Assembly: GCF_021018805.1 (NCBI RefSeq)
Contig: NC_086247.1
Location: 139,231,602 to 139,295,601 of the forward strand
DNA: 64,000 bases
DNA from: Prinia subflava
Taxonomy: Eukaryota; Chordata; Aves; Passeriformes; Cisticolidae
Reading direction: 5' to 3'
The position numbers and the translations under genes are program-made. Of this stretch, positions 22,721 through 36,285 are shown in pieces. Positions within the stretch are counted from its first letter, which is position 1, and every line of letters begins with the position of its first letter. The notes under the pieces were generated by a model, which saw only the letters and a list, made by a program, of their open reading frames with translations, was not told where the DNA came from and searched no databases.

Positions 22721-24160
22721 CCTTAGATCCATTTTTAAACGTGGGCTCCATATTCAGCTCTTCTCCCTGTGTTGGTGCCTCAGTTTCTGCTTTATGTGAG
22801 GGAAAATTGTCTAAGCTTTTAATCACAAACTGCCTTCAGATATTACTGTAACTGCAGCAGCTCTTGGAATTGACTGCAGTGGAGAAAGCAACATACCTTG
22901 AAATGAGAGCTTTCAACTTTTTTTTTTTTTTAAGATTGTTTTCAGATAACTATCTTACTACAAACCTCCTCCACACTTTTAACAAATCTTGTTATAATAA
23001 TTCACTGGGTGTTACACATAAGCTGCTGTGACACAGTTGTTTCTATGAATGGCTTTATTGGGAATATTACCACAGACTGAGGAAAACCAAAGCACTGTGG
23101 GAACTTTAACTCTACCAGCTAGACTACTGTACTTAGCTATGAGGACTATTATTAACCCAGTTACTGAAACATTTACTTGAATAATGAATGAGCTATTACT
23201 GCATGTTGTAGGCTGTGAGATTCAAAAAGAAAATCTGAAATTGTTCACACAGAACAGTGGAGGACAAACAAGGGAAAAGGAAGAATTTCATTAAATATTC
23301 AATTTTTCTCTTAGGTTAGTTTTAGAAAGGTATTGATTGACATCTGAGGATAGCAATCTCCTTCCCAAAGACTAAGATGAAAATGAGTCCATGTATGAAA
23401 CTGCACCTTTGAGAGGGTGGAAGGTAAATTAGCCCTCAGACACAAAGCTCCTTATTTTTCCTTCCCTGCAGAAATGGACCCTCTTCCTCCTCCCTCACTT
23501 AATCCCACACAGCTCAAGGCATTTTTTTATCAAGCTGCCAGGAACTCCATGGCTGGGTAGTGCCAAGGCACTTGCAGGGCAGTCCTGACCCCCACAAGGC
23601 TTGAGCTCCTGCTGCCTCAAAGGTGCCCATCTGCAGCACAGTGTCCCAGTGGCTGGAGAAAATGGCACAGAGGACACAGAGTTATTACAGAGCCACTGTG
23701 AGGAGGGACCACCATCCCCCTGGTCACACACCCCTCTGAGGCCTCAGCCTTTGGTGCTTCCATGCATGGAGCTGAGAATCCCCTTGAGTACTTTATGGGC
23801 ACCTCTCTGGACATTTCTGCCAGGTCTGGTCCTTTCAGAAGGGAAAAGGATTTACAGTCGGGTCTTCCATGGCCCAGACAAAGGACAAGGTGTGTAGAAT
23901 ATGAAGGAGGATGAAATGACACTCCCCTTCTGGCTCCTTCCTTGCTTCCTTCTCCCTCCCTTCTTGCCAAAAAAAAGAGAAAGAAATGAAGTGAAACTAT
24001 TTGAGTGCCTCGAGCTGAACTCACAAATAGTTTCAGGAGTTTCAAAACCACATTTCCGTGTAAATTTACTCTTCCTCCAAGGATTTCACCAGCTTCTCCC
24101 TCACTCCTGGTGTTATTTTCTGAGTGGTTACGGTGTGTTGGGAAGCCAGCAATAAGTCCA
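22721..24160. other. Unique DNA with a poly(T) tract
   Basis: A 15-T run sits at 22918-22932. A string near 22774, 'gtgcctcagtttctgc', resembles the antisense of the MIR/L2 'gaaactgaggcac' segment and may be another tiny ancient scrap. Opposed frames at 23495-24155 occupy a GC-richer patch and match nothing known. Confidence 0.55.
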
Positions 24161-27100
24161 TTGTTAACACTGCTCAGCCTTCTGTTTATTGGAAATTACT
24201 TTCTTCCTCTGTAGAGCTGCCCATGGACTGTCTTGCAATCCTGTTTGCATGCAGCCTGCCTTTACTCTCCAATCAACTCCAAAAGTGTTATTAATACACT
24301 TCTTAATCACCTGTTTTTCTAGAATAATATTTTGATTTAACACAACTGTTAAATTTTTCCCAGGTGAAAAATAACCATTTATTGTCATTCATTATTTTTC
24401 ACTGGGCTGAATTCACATATGCCAGTTTTGCACTGACTAGCTAGGAAAAAGCTTTTCCAAACTTTAGGAGCATATGTAATTTATCCTTTCCCTATCTACA
24501 TGGTAATAAAAAATCCTGTTTATTTCCTCATAAATTCACTGAATCCCTTGAAGGCAGACTGTTGGCAAAACACTGGGAAAAAACTTATCTTTATTTTTTT
24601 CAATTTTTAAAAATTATTATTATTTCTACAGCTACTTTTGCTGCAAATGTTTCGTATTTACAATCATTTTATATTTACTGTATTTTTAATATTAGGCTGT
24701 TTATATTTCTTTTTGTGGATGCGTGGAGGAGGGATTTAATTTTCTAGAAGGTACCTGGATGGCTCCAACCATCAGGTTCACTGTTCAGTGTTTCTGCTTG
24801 GCCATCTGGCAGAGGGGGCTGCAGGGACCCAGCCTCAGCCCGTGTGTTCATACTCTGACAAACAGGGTGCCTGCTCTTCTCACAGGGGAACCACCCTGCC
24901 ATGTCCCAGGCCAACTTCAGCTTCCCATTTACACTCTCAGAGCTCACTCCTGTGATGAAGCTGAGATGAGGATTCACCAGCACGGGGTCAGATGAGATGT
25001 GCATACAGAGATGAGGAGCTGCATTGCACATCACTGAGAATCATCTCATTGCTTTGAAACCTCTGGCTTTAATAGACATTTTTATTGGCTTTTCCTCCCA
25101 AGGTTTTTTTCCTCCTGTCTCCATTCATCTTGCTACTCATAAAAGAGTCCAGAGTTAGTACAGGGACACAAAAGTAATTTGAGTAAGATTAGATTAATTT
25201 CTATGTTGCAGTAATTCCAAGAAACAACATAGCTAACACTATGTCTGAGAGTAAAGCATATTTGAACTGCTTTCATACTTTAATGAAAAGTATATTCCAC
25301 TGAGGATCAACACCAAACAACATTACCTGGAGATATGTTAATAATAGTTTTGTCGCTTACTGGAAGATTAAGATTTCACAATTCTCACAGAAGCACAGCA
25401 TTCTATGTAAATTCCTCTTAAACCTTGACAACAGTACTACAGAACTGATAATTTATTTATTTTTAAAATGTCAGCAGGGTATGACCACTGAGATGAAACA
25501 TCTCATTTTCAAGAACATCTTCAGGGATGATGGCAAATTACAGGCACTCACAGCAATGCACGTGGCATTAAAGAATACAGTGTGTGATCAAATATGACAA
25601 GTAGAGGACTGTTGGGGTTTTTTTACAAGCAGAATGATAAATTTGCCTAAAAGGTAGATAAATTGTGATAGAATGTTACATTCTAGTTGTTCTAGTTCAA
25701 TGGCTCTGAATAACTAAGGAATTTTGTTTAATTTTTATCTCATAAATTTAAATCCTCTCATCTTCACAGCTCTCAGTCTGTGTTAGTTATCAAACATGGT
25801 CTGGTAATGCACTAGAGAGAGAAATAACAACCTAATAAACAGCAGAACAGTTTTATACAAGTAGATTTTTTTCATTTTTCCCTTCAAGGGAAACTATCAT
25901 AGAATTTCTTGCAGCTATTTTATGTAACATACTGCTGTAGGGATTATATTTTCTTTCTTATGTAAAGTTCTTTTTTTTCCCAAGAATTTTATAATTTGTT
26001 CATCTTTGTAATGTTTTTTTTTAAGTCTCAGATTTTCCACTGTATTACAAAAGTTATCCAGTGATCAAAACACCAATGATACACACGAAGTTTCATTTGT
26101 TGAAATAAAACCACAGATGGCTTAATAAAAAAAATCCACTTTCCAGCAATGGTCTGGAAATTGCCCTATGAGCAAATATGCATCCAAAGATCACAGAAGA
26201 TACAGAAATATTTTAAGGGCTCAGTGTAAGATTTTCTTGCTTAAGTATATGATGCTGTACTTTTTTGTTCCGTTTTGCAATACGGTTTCTTTAGAAAGAT
26301 GCCTTAAAAAGAAATCATAAGCAAGAAGTTCTCAGTGCTGCACGACTCCCAGACACAGATACTCTCACATGTTTGAAAGGCTCTAGGCTCAGACACTCAC
26401 CTGGTATAGGCCAGGGTGGCCCTGCTGACTGCAGTGACAGCTCATGTCAGGGGGGACTTCAGCTTTCATGATTTCCATGAAGTCTCTGTAGAGCACAGTG
26501 GGTTACAGATTTAAATGCTTGTAGTTTTGTTGATTACACAGATGTTTCCAAAGAACCTGATGTTGAAACAGAGTGTGTTTCTCTACAGAACAGATGTTTC
26601 TCTGTGTTTAGACACTGCAGTGACTACTGCATGGGGAAAAAATATCTTTTTAAAGTCTTATTTGCCTAAGAGTCTCTAAGCCTCATGCTCAGAGCCTGGG
26701 CATATCCTGCCCTGCTTCCAGCACATGCATTTTCCCTGAGCTCACACGGGGATAGCCCTTCTGGGGGTGTGCAGGACCCTGTGACACCTGAGAACACTCC
26801 CAAAGCTGTACTTACACCCACTGACACCGCCAGTGGTTCTTCAGAAGCTCCTGAGTGCTCAGTTGTCACTGTTCCCTTCAATGAGAAGCTGTTTTTATTC
26901 CTGACGTGACCAGGGCTGTCCTGAGGGAATGGCAGGTGCTGGCTGCCCAGTGTCAGCAGGTCCCAGCCCAGTCCCACTGCAGCAGCTCAGCCACCTCCTG
27001 CCTCCTCTGCCACCCACGCACACCAAAACTCCTGAGCTCTAGTCATCCCAGCCCTCAGCTTAGCATAAATGACTCAAGTGCTGGAAGTGAAATCCAGGAA

Positions 27101-28329
27101 AGGATAGGATTCACCACTCTATGTGTGAGTGGTTCTGTGCTGTTTTACTGGGGGAAGTGTTCCTTCAGTGTTCCACAGAACTCCCTTCAGTAGGGGAGTT
27201 ATTTAGTACTGAAAACTGCTTCTTTACCACCTCCACTCCCTATCCCAAAACAGGAGCGATGATTACTTGAGAATGTATTTATAATCCCTCCAGTGTTCTG
27301 CCCCTGCCATGGGACATTCAGAGTAGCAGTAAGAAAGTCCCAGATTTTTGCATCGTTACAAATGGCACCAGTCCATCATTTTCCTCTTCATCCTGTGCTA
27401 CACTGGTCGCACCTTGGCCACTTATGAGCTTTGGCCTGCAGCCTCTGGAGTGCTGGTTCACCGTGAGCTCCTGCTCTTTTCCCTGTCAGGAAGCTAGAGA
27501 TGATCATCTGCAATAGTCCTCACAGACAGTGCAGGTTAAAAACCTGTTTCAGGAGTATTTTGTGTTTCATGCCTATCCCATTGCAAGGTGAACCTTGTTC
27601 CCAGTTTTCCTTTCTGTCATGTGCAAACACAGAGCAACAATGGCTGAAAAAGCCTTTGGCTAGAACTTCTACCTTAATTTCAAAGCAGAGGACTCATTGG
27701 GATAGTGTGTGTGCACCTGGGAACATGACAGGATCACAGGATGGGCTGTTTCCTCCTGCAGCAATTGATTCCTTCTCCAGCCACAGCCCACGATCCTCCA
27801 GGTACAGCTTGAGAGCTCAGCAGAGAAATTTAGGTTCTCAGCAGAGCTGAACCACACATCACCATCTGCTACAGCTGCGTCCCACGTCCTCCAGATGTCC
27901 AGTGAGCTGGGGTCTAAGGCTGAGTCCTGAATATGCGGGTGAAGAAAATACATTCAGGACTAACGTGTCAAAATTTGGATCAAAAATCTATACTCCAAAC
28001 AGGATAAAATGCAAGAAGACAGATTTCTACTCCAGACTAGGCTAGACAGAGAGACGTAAGAAAGAGAATCAATCTGTACAAAAATTGGGAAGAGGACCAA
28101 TATGAAAAAAAGAGAGGAGCAGAGGTATTCTTAGTACTGCCAAAGGAAAACTGAGATTGATCTTGCAAAGCTTGAGGCAAAAGAGCAAGAGCTCTTCAGC
28201 AGTGTAAAACATAAGGAAATAGAAGAGAGATACTGTGGATCCAGACTTTGCCTCAGTTTCCCACAGGGGTGATAAGTTTAATCATGAGAGGAAAAGACAG
28301 ACGATGGTAAAAAGAGCTGGAAATCATGA
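24161..28329. other. Mostly AT-rich unique DNA, no gene recognised
   Basis: The 25050-26340 part is strongly AT-rich without a visible transposon. GC-richer patches at 26660-27060 and 27640-27900 carry opposed short frames, none recognised. 'gcctcagtttcccacagggg' at 28247-28266 reads like the antisense of the MIR-type 'gggaaactgaggc' element and continues into the CR1 relic after it. No RNA gene was seen. Confidence 0.6.
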
Positions 28330-29010
28330 TGGAAACAGAACTCAAGGAGCTGAATGCACTTGGTTCAGAGAAGCAGTATGATCTCATCTGTGCATTCTGA
28401 AAAATACTGGCACAAAAAATGGCAAGACGGGTGCTTCAGATGGAAAACAAAGTACTCAGATTAATTCTAGACTCATTATTCTGTCTCAGCAGTATTCATG
28501 GTTTAAAACAGATTCTGAAGAAAATTGTAATTAAAAAAGTGATAAAACGCAACAGGAGTGGGTTTAAGGGAGCTTCTGCCAGATTGTCTTAGATAAAAGA
28601 TTAAATTTATCTAATAAAATATTCCATATAAAGTCTCTGGGCTTGAGTAGGATATTTTACTATAGGTCATATGGAAATCCTTTCTTTAAACTGGAAATCT
28701 GGGGTCAGTTGGGAAAGTGAAAGGTGAGTAAGAAGCTGGCTTAGAGATTGGAGTGTGGAGGAAAAGGAGACAATGAGTAATCCTGCAAGAAATATGGGGC
28801 TGGAGGGAGGTTACTAGGAGAGACTCCAAAGTCTTAATATTTTGATAATGACCTTGTCAAGCCATTAGAACTGTGCAGATGAATTAGCTGGTGACCTAAT
28901 GTTAAGGAACATCATGAATACAGAGGAATAGCAGAATACCATACAAAAGAGGAATTATATGGCCCTCGAGGCTAGAGTAAAGGGAAGGAATGAAAGCCTA
29001 TAGTACCAAA
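28330..29010 (+). mobile_element. Old CR1 LINE relic covering part of the reverse transcriptase
   Basis: The DNA 'ggctggagggaggttactag' at 28799-28818 is the CR1/L3 sequence just before the conserved SxxPQGS box. After it a degenerate frame reads NILIMTL, then CADELAGD where the family has the catalytic FADDTK-like box, then NIMNTEE and QNTIQK, parallel to the family's 'NIFINDL ... FADDTKLGG ... NTEEDRNTIQKDLD' order. Upstream, 'gtgagtaagaagctggctta' fits the preceding RT segment. In-frame stops and the altered catalytic box show it is long dead. The 5' edge is a guess, since similarity fades between 28230 and 28500. Confidence 0.78.
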
Positions 29011-30060
29011 AATGAGCTCACGCTCTTGGGAACAAAAGATCTTCAGGCAGAACCAGTCCTAGCTTCCAACTGTGGAATTTGGTCAGTCGTGCCAGCATAA
29101 CAAAAATGTTATCTCTCATTGATTGGAGTGATAAGGAGTCTCCAAAACATCTTTAAATTATGGAACAAAATTGCATGGGCAAAGGAGAAGGAAGTGACAT
29201 TTTACGCTCTGCTCCAGGGTGAATTGGTGTCCCATCAGCATCATCTTCATAAAATCCTCCTGTGAATGACAGCCTCACACACAGGTACCTGTGGGACAGC
29301 CACTGGAGCTCCCTGTGCTGGCCAAGGGCTCCTGACCCCTGAGGAAGGGCGGCCTGTGGCATTCTCTGGCTGAGCACCTCGGGGCACAGGAGCTCCAGGG
29401 TGTCCAGGCTGCAGGGTCTGTCTTACATGAGTCTCTCAGCAGTCCTGATCAGGAACAGGGGGTTTGGAGCAGGTTCAGAAACAGCAGATGGTCAGCCTCA
29501 AGGGACTGGATTCAGAGGAGAGCACTCCCAAATCCCTCAGTAAGAAACAGCAGGAGCTATTTTTTCCCCTGATGTGGACATGGCAACCTCCATTGCTTGG
29601 TACCTTTTTTTGGTCAGTTTTCATATGCCATGGAGGGCATGGGCACAGGTGACTTTTTGCAGTTTCTCTTGAGGCCCTGTGAAACCTCAAGGAGAAACAT
29701 TAGTCAAAAAAAAAAAAAAAAAAATAAAGCAGAAGCCAACTCTAAATGTGTTCCCTTGCCATATTGCTCTGCCACCACAGACATGAGTGCTTGAATTCAG
29801 ATCTAAGCATACACGCTTGCAAATTCACAGATGCATTTCCCTGAGCTAGAGGTACTTTGCATAAACTGAATGAAGGCAATTTGGATTAACTTGGCTATAG
29901 ATCCAGTACGGACCCAGAATTTGGGTGTTCTCACACAATAGAGGAAAAGGAGCCTCCTTTTAGCTTGCTGAATAACTACTGAGAGGTATTTTCAATAATC
30001 TTTACAGTGTCTTTAATTATTAAATCTGACTCTATAAGCAGTGGATAAAGATCTCTGAAG
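29011..30060. other. Unique DNA flanking a poly(A) tract
   Basis: No gene is recognised. The small frames at 29153-29794 on both strands match no protein. Confidence 0.6.
29706..29724 (+). repeat. Poly(A) tract, 19 A, followed by TAAAGC
   Basis: The uninterrupted A run could be a simple expansion or the tail of a processed retrocopy or SINE inserted on the plus strand. I looked upstream (29450-29705) and recognised neither a pol III box pair nor an mRNA-like sequence. Confidence 0.9.
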
Positions 30061-30900
30061 GTTTGAAATGGTAAATATTCTAAATATCAAGCTCTAGCAA
30101 GGTGTGCAGATGGCCATTTCTGTGTGTGAATAAGCTATTAAGATATTTATAAAATGCCAGAAAATAACCTACCCCAAAATCTCTCAGATCAGAGAAATAA
30201 ATTTAGTGGCTATTTTTCAGCTTTGAAGGAAAAAGCATCATAGGTCTATCCAATTTCCACATGTTAAGACCTCAAAAATTACAGTCAAATATGACTTTGG
30301 CATTATTACTGTGCAATATAAGGACTTGTCTATAAAAAATGCACAGAAATGGTTTGTCTGAAAAACAGGAATTTTGATGACACGGTATCAGCAAGGAGCT
30401 TGGTAAAGATCCCAAACACATCTATAATACATGGGCTGAAATCATGGTTTAAATTTATTGTTCAATTACAGCTTCAGGCTCTTGGAGTTCACTGCTGCCA
30501 AGAAATATATATGACATTAAATTATGGAATATTTTCTTAAATATTTTAATACATTTGAGTACTTGTAACATTTTATTTAAGCATATTATTCAGAGAACAG
30601 AAAACATTGCTCTTTCCTAATTAAAGTGTGAGTCAGCAAGACCAATAAAATGCTTACTCCAGTGTTGGAGAAAACTCTGAAGAGGGAGAAAAATCCTATT
30701 AGAAAGTTCCCTATTATCCTGGCGGTGCCTGCCTGAGTGACATCTCAATGTATTTTTGCTGAGTTAAGCCTTACAAGGCCCATCCACTTATGGCACAAGA
30801 TTTCATTTCACCATTAATTTATTTGATTTGTCAAGAGATTAATAGGCATGCGAGATGTTAGTTAAAATTTCAGAGCACCTTGTGAGGCTCTGTCAGATAG
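30061..30900. other. AT-rich block, candidate conserved noncoding element
   Basis: This is a long CpG-poor, TAAT-rich block without repeat signature. It includes 'ccattaatttatttgatttg' near 30813 and 'caagagattaataggcatgc' near 30831, a dense set of homeodomain-type cores. The style is that of vertebrate conserved noncoding elements. This is an impression only. Confidence 0.3.
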
Positions 30901-33900
30901 AGGAAGGGTATTATTAGCAGGAGTGTGGATGCTGTGTGAGGAGTGCAGGGTCACAAAATGTGAGGTGGCCACCTTAGATGGGAAGGGCCATGCAGGCACT
31001 GGGCAGTGCCTTCCCACTGCTCTGGCCAATGATCCTGGCAGCAAAACTATCAAAAAAGAACCAGATAAGGGATGGTATCTTAATTTCAAAAGAGTATTCT
31101 GTCAGGGTTTGAGGTGTTTTACTTCTTATGACATCTGCAAGACACACTTGATCTTGTAACTCTGTAGAAGAATGAGGGTTGGCAGACTAAAAGTTTGGTC
31201 TCTCACTTCTAGGGCTGGACCCACACCTGGAGAGCTCAGCACCTGGAGGCTTGGCCAGCTGCCTCTGGAGGAGGCAGGTCTGCTCCTTGGTGCACTCACG
31301 ATCTGTCCTCCAGAGCACTGGGATCCAGCCTTCTTTCACCTTTTCTGTTCTTTGGAAACCACAGCAGACAAAGAATGAATCCAGCCCTCACCCCTGCATG
31401 GGTTTGGGCTTTCAGCAGGCTCTGCAGCTAAATGTGGGAGTTAGGAAGAGCTCTTGGTCCTGTAACTCAGAGGGAGCTCTGTGGAGCAGCAAAGGCAATG
31501 CAGAGGATTACAAAAAGATTTTCACCTTTACTCTAGCTCTTCTAAATGCTGAATGGATCAATCATTAAAGCAGCTTGCACGGCTTTTCAAATGGTTTCAA
31601 ATGATTTGTGAGCATCCAACTTTCTCCACTTTCTCAAGAACCACTAAAGAGGGTGTGTCTGATCTGAGTTCTGTAAAGTAGGAATGCAGTATTTAAACTG
31701 GGATTACCCTCTCAGCTGCAAATTTTTAATAAAATTTCTAAATGGCAACATTACTGTCATTAGTAATGAAGTAGATACAATTATTGCTAACTGAACATTT
31801 GATACATATTAATAACATCTCATTCAAACATGCAGGAAAATTGCATTAGTTCCAGAATGTGTCCTGCAGGGAACAGTCTTTCACTGCCATGAGGCAGATT
31901 CCCATGTTGTTCAAACCCATATAGTTAATAAAAAAATAAAAGAATAATTCTGATAACTTCTGTAAGTTTGAGAGGAAAATATTTTCAACAGCCTTCCACA
32001 GATCAAGGGTCTGATCCCTTGTGAGTGAGGGGTAACTCCACAAAGGAGTTTGGCCACTGTAATACTCTTCTACTCCACAGCCTCCCTGATACTCCCTGTC
32101 TCACTAAGTTTGTCAACTGGGAACACTTAAAAACAGGAGATGAGGGTCAGAACCTCTTCAGGCAATGACAACATCTGAAATCAGATTTCTCATTCCTGGA
32201 AGGTCCCCCACTACTAAAAACCTGGTAAAACCAGATGTCAAGGGGCAGCATGGCCACCCAGTTCTCAAGCACTGCACAGGTGGGTGCTGAGCCTCTGGAG
32301 AAGGCTCCAACCTCCGGGCCATGCCTAGGCAGAGACTGGTGGCATGAAGCTCTGAGCCAGTTCTAATGGCACCTCTGTTCTTTCCTTTTGCCTTGGCTAA
32401 GGTATCTCCCTCAGAAACCAAGAACTAACTCTTCCATGCTCTCTCTAGGCTGCAAGCAGGCTGGATCTAGCTCCTTCTGCATCCTGTTCCTAATCCCAGT
32501 CATCATATTTTAAAGCATTTCCTAATTTGAATCAACTAAAATGTCTTTTTTGGATGGCAAATCACTGAGCCCCATAGGCTTTCACATCCACCAGTGTCTC
32601 ATCTGTGTCACTGGAACTGAACTCAGCTCCTCTACCTACTTTCACAGATTATTTGAACCAGAGCTATGCTCTTTAGCTGCAGTTATCTGTCCTGATAGTG
32701 CAGTAAGTGTCTGCTTGGTTTTCAAGATCATTAGCCCCTGTGCACAAGCACGTATCTCGCCTTGGCTTCAGGTAGCAGCCTCTCCACTGTGAGGGTCACA
32801 GACAGAGATGGTGATGCTCTTCTCCACTGCCATCCTCCCAGGAGACTTTCTGAAGAGAAGCATTGCCACTGTGCAGATCTCCTGGAAACAGCTGTCTGCT
32901 GAAGTTTGCTGTGTCTTCAAATATTTAATGAAATCCTTATAGAAGCTGTGGCTGAAATTAAAGCTGAGAGAAGAGTCTGGTAGGATTTGAAAAGCCCAAT
33001 TCAGTGAGAGTCATGAGAGTCTCTTGAAGCAAAGCTCTCTGAAGTGGTACAGTCATTGCTCTGGATGAACATATGTTTGCCTTGTCCCTGTAGGAGTGGA
33101 GCACATTCCCCATCAACACACAGTCTCGTTGTTCTAAAGAGGGATTTTCTGAACATCAGCAGCTTGTCCAAATGCTAATCCTGAAATTATTGAAGCAATT
33201 CTCTAAAGACTATTATTTTTCCAATACATATTAGAGTGTTATTCTGAACACTGTTTTTCTTTTCATCTGTCCACAAAACCTGCAAGAGATTTTCCTATTT
33301 AGGGCGTGAGTCTGCACCTTTGAATTTAGCAGGAATGTTAGTACTGAAATAATATAAATCCAGATTTTTTTTAATGTGGTACATAAAATAGGACTTTTCC
33401 AACAGCCAGAACTTATAAACATCATGTATTTTCCCCTTTTTAAGGGGAGTGGCATAACAGTGTTGCCAGAAAAGAAATATTCCCTGTTCTCTTTCCATTT
33501 CTCTCTTATACACACACATTTATAGTGAATGTCAAGAAAATTACAGCATAAATTACCATAACTGAGAGTTTAGAAATTGCCCAGAACTATAAAATGTTGG
33601 ACTGAAAACAGTCAGAAAGATCTTCTGACTCGCTGAGTACTGACCATGAGCACTACAGTGGAAGAAGATGGACATGGAGCTTGCAGTAAGAGACTGGCAG
33701 ACTCTCCAGGGAACTATCACTCTGTGACTGAAAACATCCCAGGTAACACATATCCCCAAAGCCATTTGGGCTGAAACGTGGATCTCCTCCTCCTAGCACC
33801 AGATTTGTGGATTTCTGCACATTGAGAGCAGCTGTGAGTGCTACCAACCATCATACTTAGCCCTTCCCCTTCTAGACAATTCCATTGGTGTAATGCCATA

Positions 33901-35280
33901 TTTTCTATCTGAAGATCAATTTTATCTCACAGTTAAAGCCTCCAGTGTAATGTTTGCAGAGATCTGACAATCCAGGATTTACCTGGAATGTGTGAGTGCA
34001 GGCAGAAGAGCCAATGGTAAATGTTGTGGGTGAGCAGGAAGCCCCAGACATCAAGGCCCTCACTGTGAGCATGACAGCATTGCAGCCTTTGAGCCATGGC
34101 TCCCACCACATCCTGTGTCTCCTCTCTGCACCATGTCTTGCTTCCATTACATCTCTGTTTCCATCTTCAAACATCAACATTGCATGGGTGTGGTGTGGTT
34201 TTAAACTGCCCCTGCATGTCCTTCATTTTCATGCAGGGAATACCAGCACATTTCTCCATAATGTATTTTCTTAAAAGTTTTATCTAAGACCAACATATTT
34301 ATGTTACAGATATCAGACCTGAGTTTTTCGGAATCAGCATCAGCAGAATGTGTCAGAATAAGGCAGTGAATATCTTGGCATACTTGTATTCCTTTCCCCA
34401 TACATACAGGAAAGGAGTGGATTCAAGACACTGTGACTCTAATTTACAAGCAGCTTTCAGAGTTTCTGTTTCACATGTAAAGCAATTAATTCCCTTAATC
34501 CTGAATATTTTCCTGCAGTCTTAAAAAGGCTGATAATTATTTGGAAATTAGAGCAGCAGCATCAAATTTTTATGGGAAAATTTTCTTCAGGAATATATGT
34601 GAGGAAATATGTGTGGTTGCTTTCCCACAGAATTCACAAGAAGGATGCTGCTTAACACCCCAAATGTTAAAAAACTAATAGTTGCCTCTAGAAGTGAATC
34701 TGCAGCGTAAAATGACCCACGATGATTCATAATTTTCTGAGAATAAGCAGCCCAAGACTCTGTCATCAGAGTGGGCAAATACCATAAGCACAGCAGTTTT
34801 GCTAGCAGCCACCTGAGGTTAAAAAACTTGCTTGAACGTCATCCAGACATCCTCTCACGGCTGTGAGGTCACCATGGCAAATGATAGATGATAATGCGTG
34901 AGTTCAAGGACATAGCTGAGCTTTATATGCTTTGTTCCTGGGTCAAAAATATTTCTGTCCTTTATTGATCTTGTTATTATCCCAACACGAAAAAGGGAAA
35001 TAGCCAATACAATGTATTTCTCAGAAGAAATGAGAAAAAAGTGAGGAGCTTTCGTGCTCTTTCTTAACTGAGCAGTTCAAAGACCTCTGCAGATTTTCCT
35101 TTCATTTACTGATTTTGTCCTTTGAGCCTTTTGCAGGTGGAAATTTTCCTGGGGTAAAAAACAGGCTCCTAAAGAGAAGTAACTGCATTGTTGCAACAGC
35201 TAAAACCTTGGAACCCTCCACAAACATTTTCACAGTCTGAAGGAGTAGCCAGGCAATAGGCATTTTCAAATTGTTGCTAT
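30901..35280. other. Unique DNA, no gene recognised
   Basis: I see no exon, RNA gene or clear repeat. Short frames on both strands (for example 33231-33519 minus and 33996-34287 plus) have no recognisable domains. Confidence 0.6.
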
Positions 35281-36220
35281 CTACCTTAAATCACCCAGCC
35301 CAGCCCTGTGTATTCCCAGTTTTTGGCCCGAGGTGCAGGTTTCTTGGGCCTCCTGGAGTAACTCCAAATCCCGACCGAGATGCCGGTGCCAAGGCCTTAA
35401 GTGCTGCAGCCCTGCTTCTGTGGCTGTGCAGGGCCAGGGAAGAAAAGTGATCTGGGCCCTGCCAAGCAGGCCACAAACCACTCGCTGAGCCCATTGTTGC
35501 TTTGTTTCCCTTCAAATAGGGGTTCTCTTCTTTCCCTGGACATGTTTTTTACCGGTATGTGATGCTGACTTGTTCCCAAATGTGAAAGGAGGCCCGGGTG
35601 GGCTGTGAAACTGCGGGAGCCGGAGGCTTGTCTGCTGAAAAGAAAATCTCCTGCTTCCTTTCCCAGCCCTGATGGAGCTGGGGGTGTCTCCAGGAGCAGG
35701 TGGATCCCCATCCTCCTGGGAGCACACCCCACATCCACAGTGTCCCAGCTGAGGCCAGTCCCAGGAGCCCAGCGTGTTGGTGACCCCAGTGCCAGCAGAA
35801 AAGGCTCCCTTGGGATGCACAGCCCTGCTGGCCTGTGCCTTATCCTGCTTTGCACCACTCCTTGGAGTGCAACAGTGGCATGGGCTCTGCCGGCCTGGAG
35901 GCAGCCAAAGAGAAGGAAAGCATCAGGGGCAGTAAATAAGAGCATTTTAAAAGTTAATGCCATCAGTCAAAAGCCTCAGAGATGGAGCATTATCAATCTT
36001 TGAAAGTTATTATGCAGAAGCAAGCTGCTGAGTGCATAAATATTTTATAGATCTTAAACTATTGAACAGTTATTGGAGCTGGGATTTAATCTCTTTCAGT
36101 CTGACTTGACAAAATAACAAAAAAGGGGGTTATAGTGAGAAAATAGACTATGAACTGGTATGATGAAACTTTGGAGTCTATCCAGAGAGTCCATTCTTCT
36201 CCCATACTGGTAATTGTTGT
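35281..36220. other. GC-richer patch with a 188-codon chance frame
   Basis: The patch at 35281-35920 is GC-richer with scattered CpGs. It carries the 188-codon minus frame 35397-35963, opposed by a 132-codon plus frame (35605-36003) and two further minus frames. Neither contains a known motif, and overlapping open frames in several phases point to composition. It could be a noncoding exon or weak CpG region, but nothing shows this. Confidence 0.5.
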
Positions 36221-36285
36221 AATTCACTGACTTTAATGAAGTTACTTTTTATTCACACCCAAAATAAGCTGGAAAAGATATAGTG
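36221..36285. repeat. Ancient dispersed amniote repeat motif, copy 2
   Basis: 'cactgactttaatgaagtta' at 36226-36245, followed by cacacccaaaataagctgg, follows the remembered dispersed pattern 'cattgacttcaatggagtta' then 'cacc...agctg'. It belongs with the copies at about 14231 and 42874. It is highly diverged. Confidence 0.45.

Noticed and set aside
35397..35963. 188-codon minus-strand frame
   Set aside because: It is opposed by a 132-codon plus frame and overlapped by other minus frames in a GC-richer patch; no motif or splice context supports it.
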